DNA of 7,192 nucleotides, from the NCBI GenBank assembly GCA_001771235.1, contig METF01000091.1, forward strand, positions 10,647 to 17,838. Reading direction: 5' to 3'. Of the stretch, positions 5,307 through 7,192 are shown piece after piece (within the stretch, counting starts at the first letter, position 1; each line of letters begins with the position of its first letter). A program made the translations under genes and the position numbers. The notes below the pieces were generated by a model. It saw only the letters and a list, made by a program, of their open reading frames with translations. It was not told the origin of the DNA and did no database searches. The stretch comes from Candidatus Zhuqueibacterota bacterium RBG_16_48_16. Its GTDB lineage: Bacteria; Zhuqueibacterota; Zhuqueibacteria; Residuimicrobiales; Sediminimicrobiaceae.

Positions 5307-7192
5307 CTAAAACACCTCAAAACGATCCGCAATACTCCCCCAGCGATAGTCAGAGAAATGCAGCCGCATTCTATAGACTCCGCCGATAAATTCACTTTCC
5401 ACATAAAATCCCAGCTTGTCGATCAGATGCAAAATGGGCGCGTTATTCGCCAGCACTTGCGCCGTGAATCCCGTGAGGCCCTGTTTTTTGGCCAGATGAA
5501 TGAGATAAGAAAAAATTTCGGCGCCTACCCCCTTGTTTTGATAATCGTCTTTTACGGCGATGGCTACATCGGCCAGGAGCGAATGCTCATCGGCGCAATA
5601 GTGTCCCAGGCCGACAAGCTTTTCCATCCCTTTCTTTTCAATAATAGCCAGGATGACCATGTGCTTCATATAATCGACAGCGATAAAATCCTGGAGCTGG
5701 TCGTGCGGCACATCGGCACGGGTTGCGGAAAATCTTTTGTAAAGACTTGCATCGGATAACGAATAAAAGAATTCCTTGATCAGCGGCTCATCATTCAGCC
5801 GCACCGGTCGCAATAATATGTTAATGCCCTTGTGGGTCGTTCGCCTGGCTTCCAGATGTTCGGGATATTCCCTGTCGGCGCCGGGGATAATTTTTTGGTC
5901 CTGGTAGATAAACCGCAGCTTCCTCGCTTCTTCCAGCAGCCACGATCTGAATTTTGGATGAGCGATGGAGATGAGCGACATGGCTCTTTCCCTGATGTTC
6001 TGGCCGTGCAAATAGGCAATGCCGTACTCGGTGACGACATAATGGACATCGCCGCGGTTCAGCGTCACGCCGGAGCCCTCTTTTAACATAGGGACGATTC
6101 TGGAGATTTTGCCGTTACTCGCCGTGGATTTCAAAACAAGAATGGATTTGCCTCCAGGCGCAAAGCATGCGGCGCGCATGAAATCGGCCTGGCCGCCAAT
6201 ACCACTGTAAAATGTGCTGCCAATGGATTCGGAAGTCGCCTGGCCGGTGAGATCGATCTCCAGCGCGGTATTGATCGCCGTCAGCCGTTTGATCGAAGCG
6301 ATCACCAGCGGATTGTTGGTATAATCAATCGGGCGAAATTCGATTTGCGGATTGTCGGCAATGTAGTCATAAACATCTTTGGTGCCGATACAAAAAGAAG
6401 CGACCGTTTTGCCGCGGTCGATATTTTTGTGGGAATTGTCGATGACGCCTTTTTTCAGCAATTCGACGATGCCGTGGCTGATCAATTCCGTATGAACGCC
6501 GAGGTGTTTCTTTTGCAGCAGCCCGGAGAGAATAACGTCGCCGAGACGTCCGTAGCCGACCTGGATGGTATCGCCGTCCTGAACGATCCTGGCGATATAT
6601 TTTGCTATTCTCTGCGTCGTTTTATCGGATTTTGTCTTTTCCACCTCCAGCATCGGCTCGTCGAAATGGACGATGTAATTGACGTCTTTGATGTGAATGA
6701 TGCCATCGCCATAGGTCCTTGGCATATTCGCATTCATTTGCACGATGACCATTTTTGCGCTTTCGGCCGCGGCCTTGACGATATCGACGCTGATGCCCAG
6801 GTTCAAATAGCCATGCGCATCCGGCAGTGTCGTTTGTATCAGAGCGACGTCAATCGGGCATAATTTTTCGCGGAACAGGCGCGGCGCCTGCGACAGAAAA
6901 ACAGGAGTGTAATCCGCCAGTCCCTGGTTGACGGCTTCCCGTATCTCTTCTCCTATGAAAAAGGAATTCATCCGAAAGTTGCGCTCGAATTTTTTCTTCA
7001 TGTATGGAGCCAGGCCAAGCGTCCAGACCTGAAACAATTCGGTGCCCAACAAAGCCTTTGGATGCTGATTGACATAATCGACCATCGAGTTGAGCAGATA
7101 CTGCGGCTGTCCGCAGGCGGTGCCGATAAAGATGCGATCGCCTCTCTGGATCCGGTAAAATATCTCCCCTTCCGAGGCAAATTTTTCCGGGT
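5307..7192 (-). CDS. Acetyl-CoA hydrolase/CoA-transferase fused to a C-terminal GNAT acetyltransferase; start beyond the right edge
   Basis: A two-domain protein, 627 residues visible counted from codon 7190. The frame stays open to the edge with no start codon upstream of ATG 7085, and residues 17-25 (GDRIFIGTA) match the family's N-terminal region, so ATG 7085 is internal and the true start lies outside. The CoA-transferase/hydrolase domain covers roughly 1-430: DAHGYLNLGISVD (124-136), TALEIDLTGQ (308-317), GIGGQADF (330-337), VTEYGIAYLHG (386-396) and IAHPKFR (409-415). Glu311 is my candidate for the thioester-forming glutamate, not proven. A GNAT fold follows at about 455-615, with the acetyl-CoA-binding QNKGVGAE at 551-558. 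The family moves CoA between acyl groups or hydrolyses acetyl-CoA. The GNAT part may acetylate a lysine on a protein or on the enzyme itself. Such fusions are annotated in deltaproteobacteria. Substrate is unknown. Confidence 0.9.
   Translation of the reverse strand, partial: PEKFASEGEIFYRIQRGDRIFIGTACGQPQYLLNSMVDYVNQHPKALLGTELFQVWTLGLAPYMKKKFERNFRMNSFFIGEEIREAVNQGLADYTPVFLSQAPRLFREKLCPIDVALIQTTLPDAHGYLNLGISVDIVKAAAESAKMVIVQMNANMPRTYGDGIIHIKDVNYIVHFDEPMLEVEKTKSDKTTQRIAKYIARIVQDGDTIQVGYGRLGDVILSGLLQKKHLGVHTELISHGIVELLKKGVIDNSHKNIDRGKTVASFCIGTKDVYDYIADNPQIEFRPIDYTNNPLVIASIKRLTAINTALEIDLTGQATSESIGSTFYSGIGGQADFMRAACFAPGGKSILVLKSTASNGKISRIVPMLKEGSGVTLNRGDVHYVVTEYGIAYLHGQNIRERAMSLISIAHPKFRSWLLEEARKLRFIYQDQKIIPGADREYPEHLEARRTTHKGINILLRPVRLNDEPLIKEFFYSLSDASLYKRFSATRADVPHDQLQDFIAVDYMKHMVILAIIEKKGMEKLVGLGHYCADEHSLLADVAIAVKDDYQNKGVGAEIFSYLIHLAKKQGLTGFTAQVLANNAPILHLIDKLGFYVESEFIGGVYRMRLHFSDYRWGSIADRFEVF

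Noticed and set aside
6345..6863. A 172-residue plus-strand open frame opposite the CoA-hydrolase domain
   Set aside because: It lies entirely antisense to a well-conserved domain, and its Asp/Val-rich sequence is the usual complement of such codons.
7083..7085. ATG at 7085 as the start of the CoA-hydrolase fusion
   Set aside because: The frame continues to the right edge with conserved-looking residues (GDRIFIGTACGQPQYLL), so this Met is internal.

Overview
This 7.2 kb window looks like ordinary chromosomal DNA of a Gram-negative bacterium. My best guess is a Desulfobacterota (deltaproteobacterial) lineage. I base this on the mix of genes: an acetyl-CoA hydrolase/transferase fused to a GNAT domain, a DHH/DHHA1 phosphoesterase, a Thermotoga-type CorA and a DUF432-like/MscS pair. 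The three kinds of dispersed-looking intergenic palindromic repeat also fit. This is an inference; there is no rRNA or marker gene to settle it. I see no plasmid, phage, transposase, CRISPR or RNA-gene signal.

All seven genes lie on the minus strand, so transcription runs from right to left. Starting at the right edge: (1) the acetyl-CoA hydrolase/transferase-GNAT fusion (its start is beyond the window; stop at 5307); (2) a 211-bp gap with palindromic repeat C; (3) a DHH/DHHA1 phosphoesterase (5095-4046); (4) a 245-bp gap with palindromic repeat B; (5) a two-gene unit of a small LapA-domain-like membrane protein (3800-3582) and a CorA-type divalent cation channel (3548-2484), 33 bp apart; (6) a 196-bp gap with repeat A; (7) a tight three-gene unit: DUF432-like protein (2287-1484), MscS mechanosensitive channel (1462-602) and a CaCA-type Na+/Ca2+ antiporter that starts with TTG inside the end of mscS and runs off the left edge.

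Functionally, the left 3.8 kb is an ion and osmotic homeostasis block: a CorA Mg2+/Co2+ channel, an MscS osmotic safety valve, a Ca2+/cation exchanger, a small inner-membrane protein and a probably cytosolic partner of unknown function next to MscS. The right half is CoA-thioester metabolism and nucleotide/oligonucleotide turnover.

No clearly new multi-gene system is visible. The points most worth a second look are these: each of the three long intergenic gaps holds a different inverted repeat built of short iterated units, 26-56 nt downstream of a stop codon; repeat B can fold into two mutually exclusive hairpins; the CorA homologue carries GTN where the family signature is GMN; and the DUF432-like/MscS/antiporter genes are tightly coupled.
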